DNA of 36,347 bases from Alcanivoracaceae bacterium (GCA_002706085.1 PAJO01000043.1:1-36347), one strand, 5' to 3'; shown: positions 7,206 through 15,611, counted from the first letter of the stretch. The notes: generated from the letters alone by a model not told the origin. Program-made: numbers and translations.

Positions 7206-8036
7206 ATGGACATGGAACAAATCCAGCCATATATGGACAAGGCGATTGAGCTGGGCATGGCATATCTGCCCAAGGTGGTGCTGGCGGTAATTACGCTGGT
7301 GGTGGGGTTCTGGATCATCAAGCGGATTGTCGGTGGCATGAACCGGGTGCTGGGGCACAAGGCGATTGATGATTCCCTGCAGAAGTTTCTTTCCAGCTTT
7401 CTGGATGTGTTGCTGAAGATTCTGTTGTTGGTGGCCGTGGCGGGCATGGTCGGCGTGGAGACTACCTCCTTTATTGCCATGCTGGGTGCGATTGGCCTGG
7501 CAGTGGGGCTGGCCTTGCAGGGAAGTCTGGGTAATCTGGCGGGCGGGGTGCTGATCCTGTTTTTCAAACCCTATCGGCTGGGCGACATTATCGAGGCGCA
7601 GGGATATACCGGCCGGGTTCATGATATCCAGATTTTTACCACGATTCTGATTACTTACGATAACCAGCGTATCGTGATTCCCAACGGGTTGATGTCCAAT
7701 GGTTGCATCAAGAATATTTTCTGTGAGCCCCAGCGCCGTGTGGATATCGAGTTCGGTATCAGTTATGGCGACAACATCGAAGAGGCGCGCAAGGCCATTC
7801 AGTCTGTCATCGACAGTGATGACCGCATTCTTTCCGGTGGCAGTTTTGATCCGAATATCTTTGTGTCAGCCCATGCCGATAGCAGCATCAACATGCTGAC
7901 CCGAGTGTGGGTGAATTCCGAGGATTACTGGCCGGTGTATTTCGGGCTCTTTGAGCAGGTGAAGTACGCGTTCGACCAGGCCGGGATTACCATTCCGTTC
8001 CCGCAGCGGGATGTGCATTTGTACCCGCAGTCATAA
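7206..8036 (+). CDS. mscS: Small-conductance mechanosensitive channel MscS
   Basis: A 276-residue full-length MscS (E. coli MscS has 286 residues). TM1 is at about residues 20-45, TM2 at 60-85, and the Gly/Ala-rich pore helix TM3 (AMLGAIGLAVGLALQGSLGN) near 95-115. The beta domain (VHDIQIFTTILITYDNQRIVIPNG) and the C-terminal alpha/beta domain (to IPFPQRDVHL) are intact. It protects the inner membrane during osmotic downshock. The ATG has AGGAAGGGAATC directly upstream. Divergent from the hydrolase/mini-MscS pair, which puts two MscS relatives side by side. Confidence 0.93.
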   Translation: MDMEQIQPYMDKAIELGMAYLPKVVLAVITLVVGFWIIKRIVGGMNRVLGHKAIDDSLQKFLSSFLDVLLKILLLVAVAGMVGVETTSFIAMLGAIGLAVGLALQGSLGNLAGGVLILFFKPYRLGDIIEAQGYTGRVHDIQIFTTILITYDNQRIVIPNGLMSNGCIKNIFCEPQRRVDIEFGISYGDNIEEARKAIQSVIDSDDRILSGGSFDPNIFVSAHADSSINMLTRVWVNSEDYWPVYFGLFEQVKYAFDQAGITIPFPQRDVHLYPQS

Positions 8037-8044
8037 AGGCCGCC

Positions 8045-8103
8045 ATGAGCTATGAGCTGTCAGCTTTGAGTAAAAACTCGTGGCTGGTAGCTCGTAGCTG
8101 TAG
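8045..8103. repeat. Imperfect hairpin at a convergent junction
   Basis: The left arm (8045-8071, containing AGCTATGAGCTGTCAGC) pairs with the right arm (8076-8103, containing GCTGGTAGCTCGTAGCT) around a short A-rich loop. A GTAG head follows at 8100. It lies between the 3' ends of mscS and the P450 gene and probably acts at both transcript ends. Confidence 0.65.
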
Positions 8104-8119
8104 GCGAAGCCTTGCTGAT

Positions 8120-9484
8120 TTATCGCTTCTCGATCGTCACCGGCAATCCATCTTTGGGCATGATGAGGGGCACTTGCTGGGTGGGCAGTTCATAGCCTTC
8201 TTTCACGCTTACCCGGTAGCGCTGCAGGAAGTGGAACAGGAAGGTTTTGGTCTGCAGCTCGGCAAAATTCAGCCCCAGACATTTGTGATGGCCACCGCCG
8301 AAGGGGACCCACTGATAAAAGTGTTTCTTGTGTTCTGCCCGGTCGTCACTGAAACGTTCCGGATCAAAGCGGAGCGGTTGGCTCCAGTATTCTTCCATGT
8401 AATGGGTGTACAGGGTGGAGATGTTCACCAGCGTATTTTTCGGCAGTACGTAGCCCTGGTGTTCCACCTCTTTCACCGTACGGCGAGGGAAAGTGGTGAG
8501 CGGGGGGCGCATACGCAGTGTTTCGCGGAATACCCAGCCGGTTTTTTCCAGTTTGCCCAGATCATCATAATCCAGCGCGGTTTTGCCCAAGCCCTTCATT
8601 TCTTCTACCAGGATTTCCTGCCACTCGGGGTGTTTGGCGAGCATGTAGATGATCGAGCACAGGGTGCTGGTGGTGGTGTCGTGGGCGGCGAACAACAGGA
8701 AGATCATGTGGTTCATCACGTCCCGATCGGTCAGGCCGCCTTCTTCATCCGCCGCCTTACACAGTTCGCTGAAGAAATCCGGGGTGTCGCTGTTGCGTTT
8801 TTGCGGGATCAAACCGGTGACAAAGTCTTCCAGATAGCGGCGCCCTTTCATGCCCCGGTGCCACAACAGGCCGGGGATTTTCAGCCGGACCACGGCCAGT
8901 GAGGCTTCGGTGGTATCAATGAACGACTGGTTGACCTTGTCGGATTCCGGGCCCATTTCCAGACCGAAGAAGATCTGCGCCCCCACATCCAGCAGCAGTG
9001 TCTTGATGTGCTCCAGAAATTTCAGTTCTGTGCCGACGGGCCAGTCCTGAATTTCCGTGCCGATGTGTTGGTTCATGCGATCCAGGTAACTGGCCAGTGC
9101 CGGTTTCTTGAAGGCCTGCTGCATGATGCGGCGATGGAACTTGTGGTCGGCAAAGTCCCGCAGCATCAACCCATCGGTAAACAGCTTTTCCAGGATGGGG
9201 TTCCATGCCGCCCGGCTGGAAAACGCATGCTCCGGGTCCTTGAGGACAAACTCGTTGGCGTCTGGGCCAAGCAGGGTGACGCCCCGCTGAAACAACACTG
9301 AGCCCTTGGACACCAGACCGTATTTCTCGGCCCGCTCGGTCACCAGCTTGTGGTAGTCCTTCAGGAAAGGCACGGTGGCGCCAAGCAACGGCCAGCCGTA
9401 GTCCCCGGGGATATTATCCAGCTTTCGCTGGGGCATACGTGGTAGTTGCGCTGCCTCTTGCTGGGCGGCTTCCATACGGTTCAT
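8120..9484 (-). CDS. Cytochrome P450
   Basis: A 454-residue soluble P450. The oxygen-binding I-helix motif AAHDTT is at residues 266-271, the K-helix ExxR motif as ETLR at 321-324, and the heme-binding loop FGGGHHKCLG has the axial Cys402. The N-terminal PLLGATVPFLKDYHKL and heme-loop style look more like CYP26/CYP51/CYP120-type P450s than the alkane-hydroxylating CYP153 family, so the substrate is open; sterol, terpenoid or fatty chain are all possible. No ferredoxin or reductase gene is adjacent. ATG 9482-9484 has GGGAG upstream. It reads divergently from moaB. Confidence 0.92.
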   Translation of the reverse strand: MNRMEAAQQEAAQLPRMPQRKLDNIPGDYGWPLLGATVPFLKDYHKLVTERAEKYGLVSKGSVLFQRGVTLLGPDANEFVLKDPEHAFSSRAAWNPILEKLFTDGLMLRDFADHKFHRRIMQQAFKKPALASYLDRMNQHIGTEIQDWPVGTELKFLEHIKTLLLDVGAQIFFGLEMGPESDKVNQSFIDTTEASLAVVRLKIPGLLWHRGMKGRRYLEDFVTGLIPQKRNSDTPDFFSELCKAADEEGGLTDRDVMNHMIFLLFAAHDTTTSTLCSIIYMLAKHPEWQEILVEEMKGLGKTALDYDDLGKLEKTGWVFRETLRMRPPLTTFPRRTVKEVEHQGYVLPKNTLVNISTLYTHYMEEYWSQPLRFDPERFSDDRAEHKKHFYQWVPFGGGHHKCLGLNFAELQTKTFLFHFLQRYRVSVKEGYELPTQQVPLIMPKDGLPVTIEKR

Positions 9485-9507
9485 GACGGCACTCCCGATA
9501 AACACTT

Positions 9508-9541
9508 TGTATAGGTTGAATCTACCCCTGGTGTGCCAGGG
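9508..9541 (-). promoter_or_regulatory. Candidate P450 promoter and operator
   Basis: On the minus strand TATACA (9508-9513) could be a -10 box. Just upstream, CCCTGG (9526-9531) and CCAGGG (9536-9541) form a perfect 6-bp inverted repeat with a 4-base spacer, placed where a repressor or activator could act. No convincing -35 is seen. Confidence 0.3.
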
Positions 9542-9638
9542 TGAACAGAGGCCTGTCGGCAACGGTCAATCGGTGCTGTCCTGTCCAGCCCCGGGGTTGA
9601 GGCGTGGTAGTATCTGCGCATCTGCAAGGAGAGAACCT

Positions 9639-10151
9639 ATGTCCAAGCCTGCGGCACAATTCGAGCCCCTGGCCGTGGCGGTGTTGACCGTCAGTGATAC
9701 CCGCACCCCGGAAACCGATACCTCTGGCGATCTGTTGGTGCAGCGTCTCCAGGAGGCGGGCCATACCTTGGTTGCCCGACAGATCGTCAAGGACGATGTC
9801 TACCAGTTGCGCAAAGTGGTGTCGGGCTGGATTGCCGATGAGCAGATCCAGATCGTTTTGACCACCGGCGGCACCGGGTTTTCCGGCCGTGATTCCACCC
9901 CGGAAGCGCTGTCGGTGTTGTTCGACAAGCACATTGAAGGGTTTGGGGAATTGTTTCGCCAGGTCAGTCTGGAAGAGATCGGTTCTTCCACCATTCAGTC
10001 CCGCTGTCTGGCCGGGTTGGCCAACCGCACCGTGATCTTTTGCCTGCCGGGTTCCAACAATGCCTGTGCCACCGGCTGGGATCGCATCATCAGCGAGCAA
10101 CTGGATGCCCGCCATCGCCCCTGCAATTTTGTCGCCCAGGTGCGTCGATGA
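9639..10151 (+). CDS. moaB: Molybdenum cofactor biosynthesis protein MoaB
   Basis: A 170-residue MogA/MoaB-type protein that binds molybdopterin and acts in its adenylylation for molybdenum cofactor synthesis. LTVSDTRTPETDTSG lies near residues 16-30 and the TTGGTG signature at 75-80, followed by SGRDSTPEA; the C-terminal LPGSNNA loop is present. ATG 9639 is preceded by AAGGAGAG. The stop overlaps the moeA start (ATGA), so the two genes are translationally coupled. Confidence 0.93.
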   Translation: MSKPAAQFEPLAVAVLTVSDTRTPETDTSGDLLVQRLQEAGHTLVARQIVKDDVYQLRKVVSGWIADEQIQIVLTTGGTGFSGRDSTPEALSVLFDKHIEGFGELFRQVSLEEIGSSTIQSRCLAGLANRTVIFCLPGSNNACATGWDRIISEQLDARHRPCNFVAQVRR

Positions 10152-11389
10152 GCCAGATTCCTGCGCAGCTGATGCCGGTAGAGGACGCGTTGTCTCGGCT
10201 GCTGGACAGCATGCGCCCGTTTTCTGCCGTGCAGGATCTGGTGTTGGGTGAAACCCGGGGGCAGTACCTGGCCTCGGATGTGGCGGCACGGGTGGATGTG
10301 CCGGCGTTTGATAATGCCGCGGTCGATGGTGTGGCGTTGCGCTATCAGGATCTGGCTGAGCCCGGCCTGACATTACCGATGCCCTTGCGGGTGGCGGCGG
10401 GTGATCCGCCCTGCACCCTGATGCCTGGTCAGGTGGCCCGTATCTTTACGGGCGCGCCGGTGCCCACTGGCGCAGACACGGTGTTGATGCAGGAAGACTG
10501 CGAGATCGCCGATGGCCGGGTGCGGTTGCCAGGCAGGGATGGCGTCACCCAAGGTCAGAACATTCGTCCTGCGGGTCAGGATGCCCGTCGTGACGCCATT
10601 GTGATTGAGCGCGGCCAGCGCCTGACGCCCCAGGCTGTCGGCTTGATTGCGTCGGTGGGGGTGCCCCAGGTAACGGTGAGTGCACCGCGGGTTCTGATCC
10701 TGACCAGTGGTGATGAATTGCAGCGTGCCGATGAGTCGCCGCTACCGGGCAAGATTTACGACAGTAACGGCCCTCAGCTGGAACAGCTGGTGGTGCAAAG
10801 CGGTTTCCCTTCGGTACAGCGGGAGCACTTGCCCGATGATCCCGCGATTATCAGCGATACCCTGACCCGCTATCTTACTGATGCCAGTCAGCGCCCGGAC
10901 GTGATCATTTCAACCGGCGGGGTATCGGTGGGGGAGGAAGATCACCTGCGTGCGGTGCTGGAGGCCAAGGGCTCGCTGGACTTCTGGCGGTTGGCAATCA
11001 AACCGGGCAAGCCGTTTACCTTTGGCCAGGTCGATGGGATTCCTTTCTTTGGGTTGCCGGGTAACCCCTCTGCCGTGCTGGTCTGTTACCTGACGCTGGT
11101 CTTGCCGGCACTGCGTCGTGCCTGTGGGGCGCAAACGGTGCTGCCTGCGCCGCAGAGATTACCGGTGAATTTTTCAGTTAATAAACCGGGCAAGCGTCAG
11201 GAATATTTGCGTGTGCGGTGCATGCAGGAAGACGGTGAGTTGCGATTGCAGCAACACCCCAATCAAAGCTCAGGCATGCTCAGTTCTGCCGTGTGGGCGG
11301 ATGGCCTGGCAGTGGTGCCGGTGGGGCGTACCGTGTCCCCCGGAGATCGGTTGGCGTATTTCTCGTTTGCCGACTTGCTGGGCGGCTAA
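10148..11389 (+). CDS. moeA: Molybdopterin molybdenumtransferase MoeA
   Basis: A 413-residue MoeA that ligates molybdate to adenylylated molybdopterin. Recognisable segments are FDNAAVDGVAL in domain I, IFTGAPVPTGADTVLMQED in the beta-rich domain, GKIYDSNG, STGGVSVGEEDH and FGLPGNPSAVLVCY of the MogA-like domain, and a C-terminal domain ending near GDRLAYFSFADLL. The ATG at 10148 overlaps the moaB stop by four bases. An upstream in-frame extension lies inside moaB and is not real. Confidence 0.95.
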   Translation: MSQIPAQLMPVEDALSRLLDSMRPFSAVQDLVLGETRGQYLASDVAARVDVPAFDNAAVDGVALRYQDLAEPGLTLPMPLRVAAGDPPCTLMPGQVARIFTGAPVPTGADTVLMQEDCEIADGRVRLPGRDGVTQGQNIRPAGQDARRDAIVIERGQRLTPQAVGLIASVGVPQVTVSAPRVLILTSGDELQRADESPLPGKIYDSNGPQLEQLVVQSGFPSVQREHLPDDPAIISDTLTRYLTDASQRPDVIISTGGVSVGEEDHLRAVLEAKGSLDFWRLAIKPGKPFTFGQVDGIPFFGLPGNPSAVLVCYLTLVLPALRRACGAQTVLPAPQRLPVNFSVNKPGKRQEYLRVRCMQEDGELRLQQHPNQSSGMLSSAVWADGLAVVPVGRTVSPGDRLAYFSFADLLGG

Positions 11390-11394
11390 TTTAT

Positions 11395-11696
11395 GGTTCA
11401 TCGCGGATTTGCGGGAAAAGCCTGATTGACTCCTCCCTGCTTGCCGTAGGAGCGTCGCTCGCGGCGCGATAGCCCAAGCCTGGATCAAAGCATAGAGGGC
11501 ACAGAGACCACTGAGAAAAGACGCTCTTGAGCTCTGTGATAAACATTGCTTTTTTAACGGTTCTGGTTATCGCGCCGCGACCGAGCGCAGCGAAGGAACG
11601 CCCGCAGGGCGGCCCCGAAGGGGTGAGCGGAGCGAATAACCGACGCTCCTACAGCATGGGGCGTGGCGAGCCATTCCCTAAAATCTGCGATGAACC
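11395..11696. repeat. REPIN-like composite repeat, copy B, with nested insertion
   Basis: This occupies most of the 354-base gap between moeA and the PhnA-like gene; no gene is seen in it. The outer arms GGTTCATCGCGGATTT (11395-11410) and AAATCTGCGATGAACC (11681-11696) are inverted with one mismatch. The left GTAG-headed arm is at 11445-11470. The right arm is split into 11569-11580 and 11641-11652 by about 60 extra bases. Confidence 0.78.
11581..11640. repeat. 60-bp GC-rich insertion inside REPIN-like copy B
   Basis: The insertion splits the right arm of copy B. It contains compact hairpins CGCCCGCAGGGCG and CCCCGAAGGGG. It looks like a second type of small repeat that landed in the first one. 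Confidence 0.6.
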
Positions 11697-11743
11697 AAAT
11701 TTATGCCAGCGCGTGACGCCGGTACGTTTTGGAGAAAATGTTC

Positions 11744-12325
11744 ATGTCCCTGGAATCCACCTTGTTGGCCCGTGCCGATTCAGCGTGCGAGCTTTGTGGT
11801 GCCGGTAGCGCGCTTTCGGTGTATGCCGTGCCCCCGGCGTCTGATGGCAGTGAAGCGCAAAGCGCCTTGCTGTGTGAAACCTGCCAGTACCAGATCGATA
11901 ACCCGGGTAACGAAGACGCCAATCACTGGCGTTGCCTGAATGACAGCATGTGGAGTCAGGTGCCGGCCGTGCAGGTACTGGCCTGGCGAATGCTCACCCG
12001 GTTGCGGGCGGAGGGCTGGCCGCAGGATCTGCTGGATATGCTGTATCTCGAAGACGATGTGCAGACCTGGGCGCAGGCCACGGGGGAGGGGCAAGACGCC
12101 GTGGCAATGGTGGAACATCGCGACAGCAATGGCGCGGCGCTGCACGCCGGCGATACGGTTACCCTGATCAAGGACCTGAATGTCAAAGGCGCCAATTTCA
12201 CCGCCAAGCGGGGCACGGCGGTGAGAAATATTTCATTGGTGCAGGATAACCCCGAGCAGATCGAAGGCCGGGTAGAAGGCCAGCGGATCGTCATCCTGAC
12301 CCAGTTCGTGAAGAAGACCGGATGA
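11744..12325 (+). CDS. PhnA/YjdM-like zinc-ribbon protein
   Basis: A 193-residue protein of the PhnA (YjdM) type. An N-terminal zinc ribbon (CELCGAG near residue 15 and CETCQYQ near 50) is followed by a C-terminal SH3-like PhnA domain (GDTVTLIKDLNVKGANFTAKRGTAVRNI and EGQRIVILTQFVKKTG). Despite the name, PhnA/YjdM is not required for phosphonate use in E. coli and its role is unclear. ATG 11744 is chosen because GGAG lies nine bases upstream; ATG 11738 is too close to it. The stop overlaps the cobU start. Confidence 0.88.
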   Translation: MSLESTLLARADSACELCGAGSALSVYAVPPASDGSEAQSALLCETCQYQIDNPGNEDANHWRCLNDSMWSQVPAVQVLAWRMLTRLRAEGWPQDLLDMLYLEDDVQTWAQATGEGQDAVAMVEHRDSNGAALHAGDTVTLIKDLNVKGANFTAKRGTAVRNISLVQDNPEQIEGRVEGQRIVILTQFVKKTG

Positions 12326-12840
12326 GGCGTTCACTGATCCTCGGCGGGATTCGCTCCGGTAAAAGTTCGCTGGCAGAACGTCTGGTCACTGAGCAGGCCG
12401 ACCCGGTGGTGTATGTGGCGACCGCCACGGCCGGTGATGGCGAAATGAGTGACCGGATCCGCCGCCACCAGTTGCGTCGTCCGCCGCAATGGGGGCTGGT
12501 GGAAGAGCCGCTTGCCCTGGGGGCGCTGCTGAACCGTCAGGCCACGCTGACACCGCCTCCTTGTGTGCTGATTGATTGCATGAGTCTGTGGGTGAGCAAT
12601 CTGCTGCACGCCGGGGACACGGTGTTTGTGCGCGAGCGGGACAGTTTTCTGGCCGCCCTTTCCCGTTACCCCGGCCGTGTCGTGGTTGTCAGCAACGAAG
12701 TGGGCTTGGGAATTATCGGCATGGATCCCCTGACCCGCCGTTTCGCCGATGAGTTGGGTTGGTTGAACCAGTCCCTGGCGCGCCAGTGTGACCGGGTCTT
12801 GCTGTCTGTGGCAGGCATCGCCCAGACGTTAAAGGGATAA
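12322..12840 (+). CDS. cobU: Adenosylcobinamide kinase / guanylyltransferase CobU
   Basis: A 172-residue bifunctional enzyme (CobU/CobP) that phosphorylates adenosylcobinamide and transfers GMP from GTP in nucleotide-loop assembly of cobalamin. The P-loop GGIRSGKSS is at residues 8-16, and His49 in RIRRHQLRRP is in the position of the guanylylated histidine. SNEVGLGIIGMDPLTRRFADELG is the family signature. The ATG overlaps the stop of the PhnA-like gene by four bases, which is unusual company for cobU. The usual partner cobS is not downstream; the gene converges on cobC. Confidence 0.94.
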   Translation: MRRSLILGGIRSGKSSLAERLVTEQADPVVYVATATAGDGEMSDRIRRHQLRRPPQWGLVEEPLALGALLNRQATLTPPPCVLIDCMSLWVSNLLHAGDTVFVRERDSFLAALSRYPGRVVVVSNEVGLGIIGMDPLTRRFADELGWLNQSLARQCDRVLLSVAGIAQTLKG

Positions 12841-12848
12841 GTCCGGCT

Positions 12849-12872
12849 GTAGGCGCGCTGGTTATTCGCGCC
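12849..12872. repeat. Single REP-like hairpin between cobU and cobC
   Basis: A GTAG head at 12849 runs into GGCGCG (12852-12857), a 9-base loop and CGCGCC (12867-12872). It sits between convergent cobU and cobC and could end both transcripts, although no T-run follows. Confidence 0.5.
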
Positions 12873-12903
12873 GCCAGCCAGCGGTGTTATTCCGGAGTTA
12901 TTT

Positions 12904-13503
12904 TTAATCCCCGAGCCTGACCAAACAGCTCAGGGTGCCGTGCGGGGTGTCATCAATGCGCACCTGTGAGCGGCAGGCAAACGGAACCTGAAAGCCCGCC
13001 ATGGCGTTGCTGGGGGTGAGACCAAGCACATGCGCCAGCACCATTCGAATGACGCCGCCGTGGCAGACCAGTAACACTTGCTTTCCTGCCAGTGCTTTAC
13101 TCCAGTGTAGCCAGGCTGCACCGATGCGGTGGTGAAAATCCTGAATGGTTTCCGCATTCGGAGGCGGAAAATTTTCTGCATCGCGCCAGAAGTTGGCCTG
13201 ATGGTCACCGTATTCCCGGGCCACCTGCTCTCGCGTTTTGCCTTCCCAATCGCCAAAACTGATTTCCTTGAAACCCTCTGCGACAGTAACGGGAATGTTT
13301 CGTTGTTCTGACAGCTCGCAGGCGAACTCGCGACAGCGCAGCAAAGGCGACGTGAGGATGTGATCCCACTGTTCGTGTTGGCCAATAGCGTCTCGCATTT
13401 GCTGCCAGCCCAATTCACTGAGTGGGTCATCCCTGTGACCGCGATACTTGTGGCCACCGGCGGGTTCGCCGTGGCGGATCAAATCGAAAAAGGTGGTTGT
13501 CAT
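12904..13503 (-). CDS. cobC: Histidine phosphatase, probable alpha-ribazole phosphatase CobC
   Basis: A 199-residue phosphoglycerate-mutase-like histidine phosphatase. Catalytic RHG is at residues 10-12, with SFGDWEGKT and the second catalytic histidine in LLVCHGGVIR. The location directly after cobT supports the role of dephosphorylating alpha-ribazole phosphate (or adenosylcobalamin phosphate) late in cobalamin synthesis. The start at 13501-13503 lies four bases after the cobT stop; an N-terminal extension inside cobT is not needed. Confidence 0.88.
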   Translation of the reverse strand: MTTTFFDLIRHGEPAGGHKYRGHRDDPLSELGWQQMRDAIGQHEQWDHILTSPLLRCREFACELSEQRNIPVTVAEGFKEISFGDWEGKTREQVAREYGDHQANFWRDAENFPPPNAETIQDFHHRIGAAWLHWSKALAGKQVLLVCHGGVIRMVLAHVLGLTPSNAMAGFQVPFACRSQVRIDDTPHGTLSCLVRLGD

Positions 13504-13507
13504 GGGG

Positions 13508-14575
13508 TTATCCGTCTGCGTTGCTGACGCCGGCATCGGCAAAGGTGGCCATCTGGTTGTGCAGGGCGCAGGCGCTGCGAATCAGGGGGACCGCGACGGC
13601 GGCACCGCTGCCTTCCCCAAGGCGCATACCCAGATCCAGCAGCGGCGTTGCCTCAAGGGCGTCCAGGATGCGTTGGTGTCCTGGCTCCCGGGAGCGGTGG
13701 GCAAACAGCAGCCAGCAAGAAAGCGCCGGGCGGAGCTGCACGGCACACAGGGCTGCGACGGAGACGATAAACCCGTCTACCAGCACCGGAATGCCGCGAG
13801 CGGCGCAGCCGATCAGGGCGCCGGTGATGGCCGCAATTTCAAAGCCCCCAAGGGACTGCAGGCAGGTCAGGGGCGTGGCGTCATCGCCGTGCTGCTGATG
13901 ATGTCGCGCCAGCGCCTGCTGGATGATCGCCGCCTTGTGCTGGACGCCCTGGCGATCAAGGCCGGTGCCGGGGCCGGTCAGATGGGTTGAGTGTTCTGCC
14001 AGCAGCGCGCAGGCCAGTGCGCTGGCGCTGGTGGTATTGCCGATGCCCATCTCGCCGGCGATAAACAGCTGACAACCGCGCTCAAGAGCCCGGGCGGCAC
14101 TGCGGTCCCCGGCCGCCAGCGCAGCGGCAAGTTGTTGGGCATCCATGGCGGATTCCCTGGCCAGGTTGGCGGTGCCGGCAGCGACTTGTTCGTCTATCAC
14201 GCCGTCGCTCAGGGGGGGGGCGCAGACGGTACCGGTATTGATCACTTCCAGAGCCGCGCCCAGCTGCCGGGCCATCACGCTGATGGCGGCGCCGCCGGTG
14301 ACGAAGTTGGCAATCATCTGTCCGGTGACCGCCTGGGGAAACAGGGAAATGCCCTCGTCACAGACACCATGGTCACCGGCAAAAACCGCAATCTGTACCC
14401 GCTCTGCGTTGGGGGTGTCGGTGCCTTGCAGGGCGGCCAGCCGAACGGCCACGTTTTCCAGTTCGCCCAGCGAACCGGCAGGTTTGGTCAGTTGCGATTG
14501 GCGTGCCAGTGCCCGCTGGCGGTGGGTGTCGCTGGGGGTGGCAAGCTCGGCGAGCCAGGGGGATGAGGTGGTCAA
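13508..14575 (-). CDS. cobT: Nicotinate-nucleotide-dimethylbenzimidazole phosphoribosyltransferase CobT
   Basis: A 355-residue enzyme that makes alpha-ribazole phosphate from dimethylbenzimidazole and nicotinate mononucleotide. Family segments are [10 protein letters not shown] near residue 31, [14 protein letters not shown] near 65, [13 protein letters not shown] and, near the C-terminus, [12 protein letters not shown], which carries the catalytic glutamate. The start is TTG at 14573-14575 with GGGAG six bases upstream; no ATG occurs in a plausible position. That ribosome-binding site overlaps the structured element at 14584-14658. Confidence 0.95.
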   Translation of the reverse strand: MTTSSPWLAELATPSDTHRQRALARQSQLTKPAGSLGELENVAVRLAALQGTDTPNAERVQIAVFAGDHGVCDEGISLFPQAVTGQMIANFVTGGAAISVMARQLGAALEVINTGTVCAPPLSDGVIDEQVAAGTANLARESAMDAQQLAAALAAGDRSAARALERGCQLFIAGEMGIGNTTSASALACALLAEHSTHLTGPGTGLDRQGVQHKAAIIQQALARHHQQHGDDATPLTCLQSLGGFEIAAITGALIGCAARGIPVLVDGFIVSVAALCAVQLRPALSCWLLFAHRSREPGHQRILDALEATPLLDLGMRLGEGSGAAVAVPLIRSACALHNQMATFADAGVSNADG

Positions 14576-14583
14576 TGGGTGCT

Positions 14584-14658
14584 CCCGGCAGGGTGACAGC
14601 AGAGGGGAAGCGGCAAATCCTCTGCCCCCATCGGGGGAGTGTCAAGTACACTGCCGGG
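14584..14658. promoter_or_regulatory. Branched RNA-like element between divergent cobT and cbiB
   Basis: An outer 8-bp stem, CCCGGCAG (14584-14591) with CTGCCGGG (14651-14658), encloses three perfect hairpins: GCAGAGG/CCTCTGC (14599-14605 and 14619-14625), CCCCC/GGGGG (about 14625-14629 and 14633-14637) and AGTGT/ACACT (14638-14642 and 14648-14652). The second and third share a base or two with their neighbours. On the cobT strand the outer stem covers the GGG of the cobT ribosome-binding site. On the cbiB strand, GGGAA, AAATCC and CTGCCCCC recall the 5' half of a cobalamin riboswitch, but the element is too short and lacks a clear B12 box. Confidence 0.45.
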
Positions 14659-14687
14659 CTTCACGGATGGTATCGCAAGGAAGAATC

Positions 14688-15611
14688 GTGTCCCTGACCC
14701 TGTATCTGTTCTGTCTGTTGGGCCTGCTGCTGGATGCCGTTGTGGGCGAGCCCCGTCGGTGGCACCCGCTGGTGGGCTTTGGCAAGCTCGCCGACGCTCT
14801 GGCACGGCGGGTGAACCGGAACCCGTCGGGTCGCTGGGCGGTGGCGGCGGGTGGGCTGGCAGTCGTCCTGCTGACCGTGCCGGTGCTGGCGATGCTGGTG
14901 GTGGTGTTTGCACTGTTGCCCGCGTGGGGCGACGGGATGGTCTCTGTTATCGGGCTGTGGCTGGTGGTCGGGCGTCGCAGCCTGGTGGAGCATGCATTGG
15001 CGGTGCAGGTGCCATTGCAAGCCGGTGAATCCGCGTTGGCGCGTGAGCAGGTGGGCAGGATTGTCAGCCGGGATTGCTCTGCGCTGGATGAGGCGGGCAT
15101 CGCCAGAGCGGCCACCGAGTCGGTGCTGGAGAACGGTGCCGATGCCCTGTTTGCGTCGCTGTTCTGGTTCGTGGTGGCAGGGTTGCCGGGGGCGCTTTTG
15201 CACCGCCTGGTCAACACCCTCGATGCCATGTGGGGCTATCGTAATGCGCGCTTCGAACGGTTTGGCAAGGTGGCGGCGCGGCTCGATGATGTCATGGGCT
15301 GGCTGCCCGCCAGGCTGACGGCATGGGGCTATGCCCTGTGTGGCCATTTGCCCCGGGCGCGGCGTTGTTGGCGTCGCCAGGCGCCGGCCTGTGACAGCCC
15401 CAATGCCGGTCCCGTGATGGCCGCGGGTGCCGGGGCGTTGGGCGTCCTGCTGGGTGGGCCTGCGCACTATCATGGGGAATACAAGGACAAGCCGGTGCTG
15501 GGTGAAGGGCGGCCGGCCACGGCCGAGAGTATTGGCGCGGCGATACGCTTGCTTCATCGCACCTTGCTGCTGTGGCTGGGAGCGATGGCATGCCTGGTGT
15601 GGCTGACATGA
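14688..15611 (+). CDS. cbiB: Adenosylcobinamide-phosphate synthase CbiB (CobD)
   Basis: A 307-residue inner-membrane protein that attaches aminopropanol phosphate to adenosylcobyric acid. Family marks are LLLDAVVGEPRRWHPLVGFG at the N-terminus, RDCSALDEAGIARAATESVLENGADA, NTLDAMWGYRN and the FGKVAARLDDVMGWLPARLTA segment. Four or five hydrophobic helices fit. The start is GTG 14688 with AAGGAAG upstream; ATG 14667 is in frame but lacks a ribosome-binding site. The stop overlaps the next gene by four bases (ATGA). Called CobD in Pseudomonas naming. Confidence 0.94.
   Translation: MSLTLYLFCLLGLLLDAVVGEPRRWHPLVGFGKLADALARRVNRNPSGRWAVAAGGLAVVLLTVPVLAMLVVVFALLPAWGDGMVSVIGLWLVVGRRSLVEHALAVQVPLQAGESALAREQVGRIVSRDCSALDEAGIARAATESVLENGADALFASLFWFVVAGLPGALLHRLVNTLDAMWGYRNARFERFGKVAARLDDVMGWLPARLTAWGYALCGHLPRARRCWRRQAPACDSPNAGPVMAAGAGALGVLLGGPAHYHGEYKDKPVLGEGRPATAESIGAAIRLLHRTLLLWLGAMACLVWLT

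Noticed and set aside
14576-14687. Complete cobalamin riboswitch
   Set aside because: The gap is too short and no clear B12 box is visible; only partial sequence echoes exist, so I report a structured element instead.
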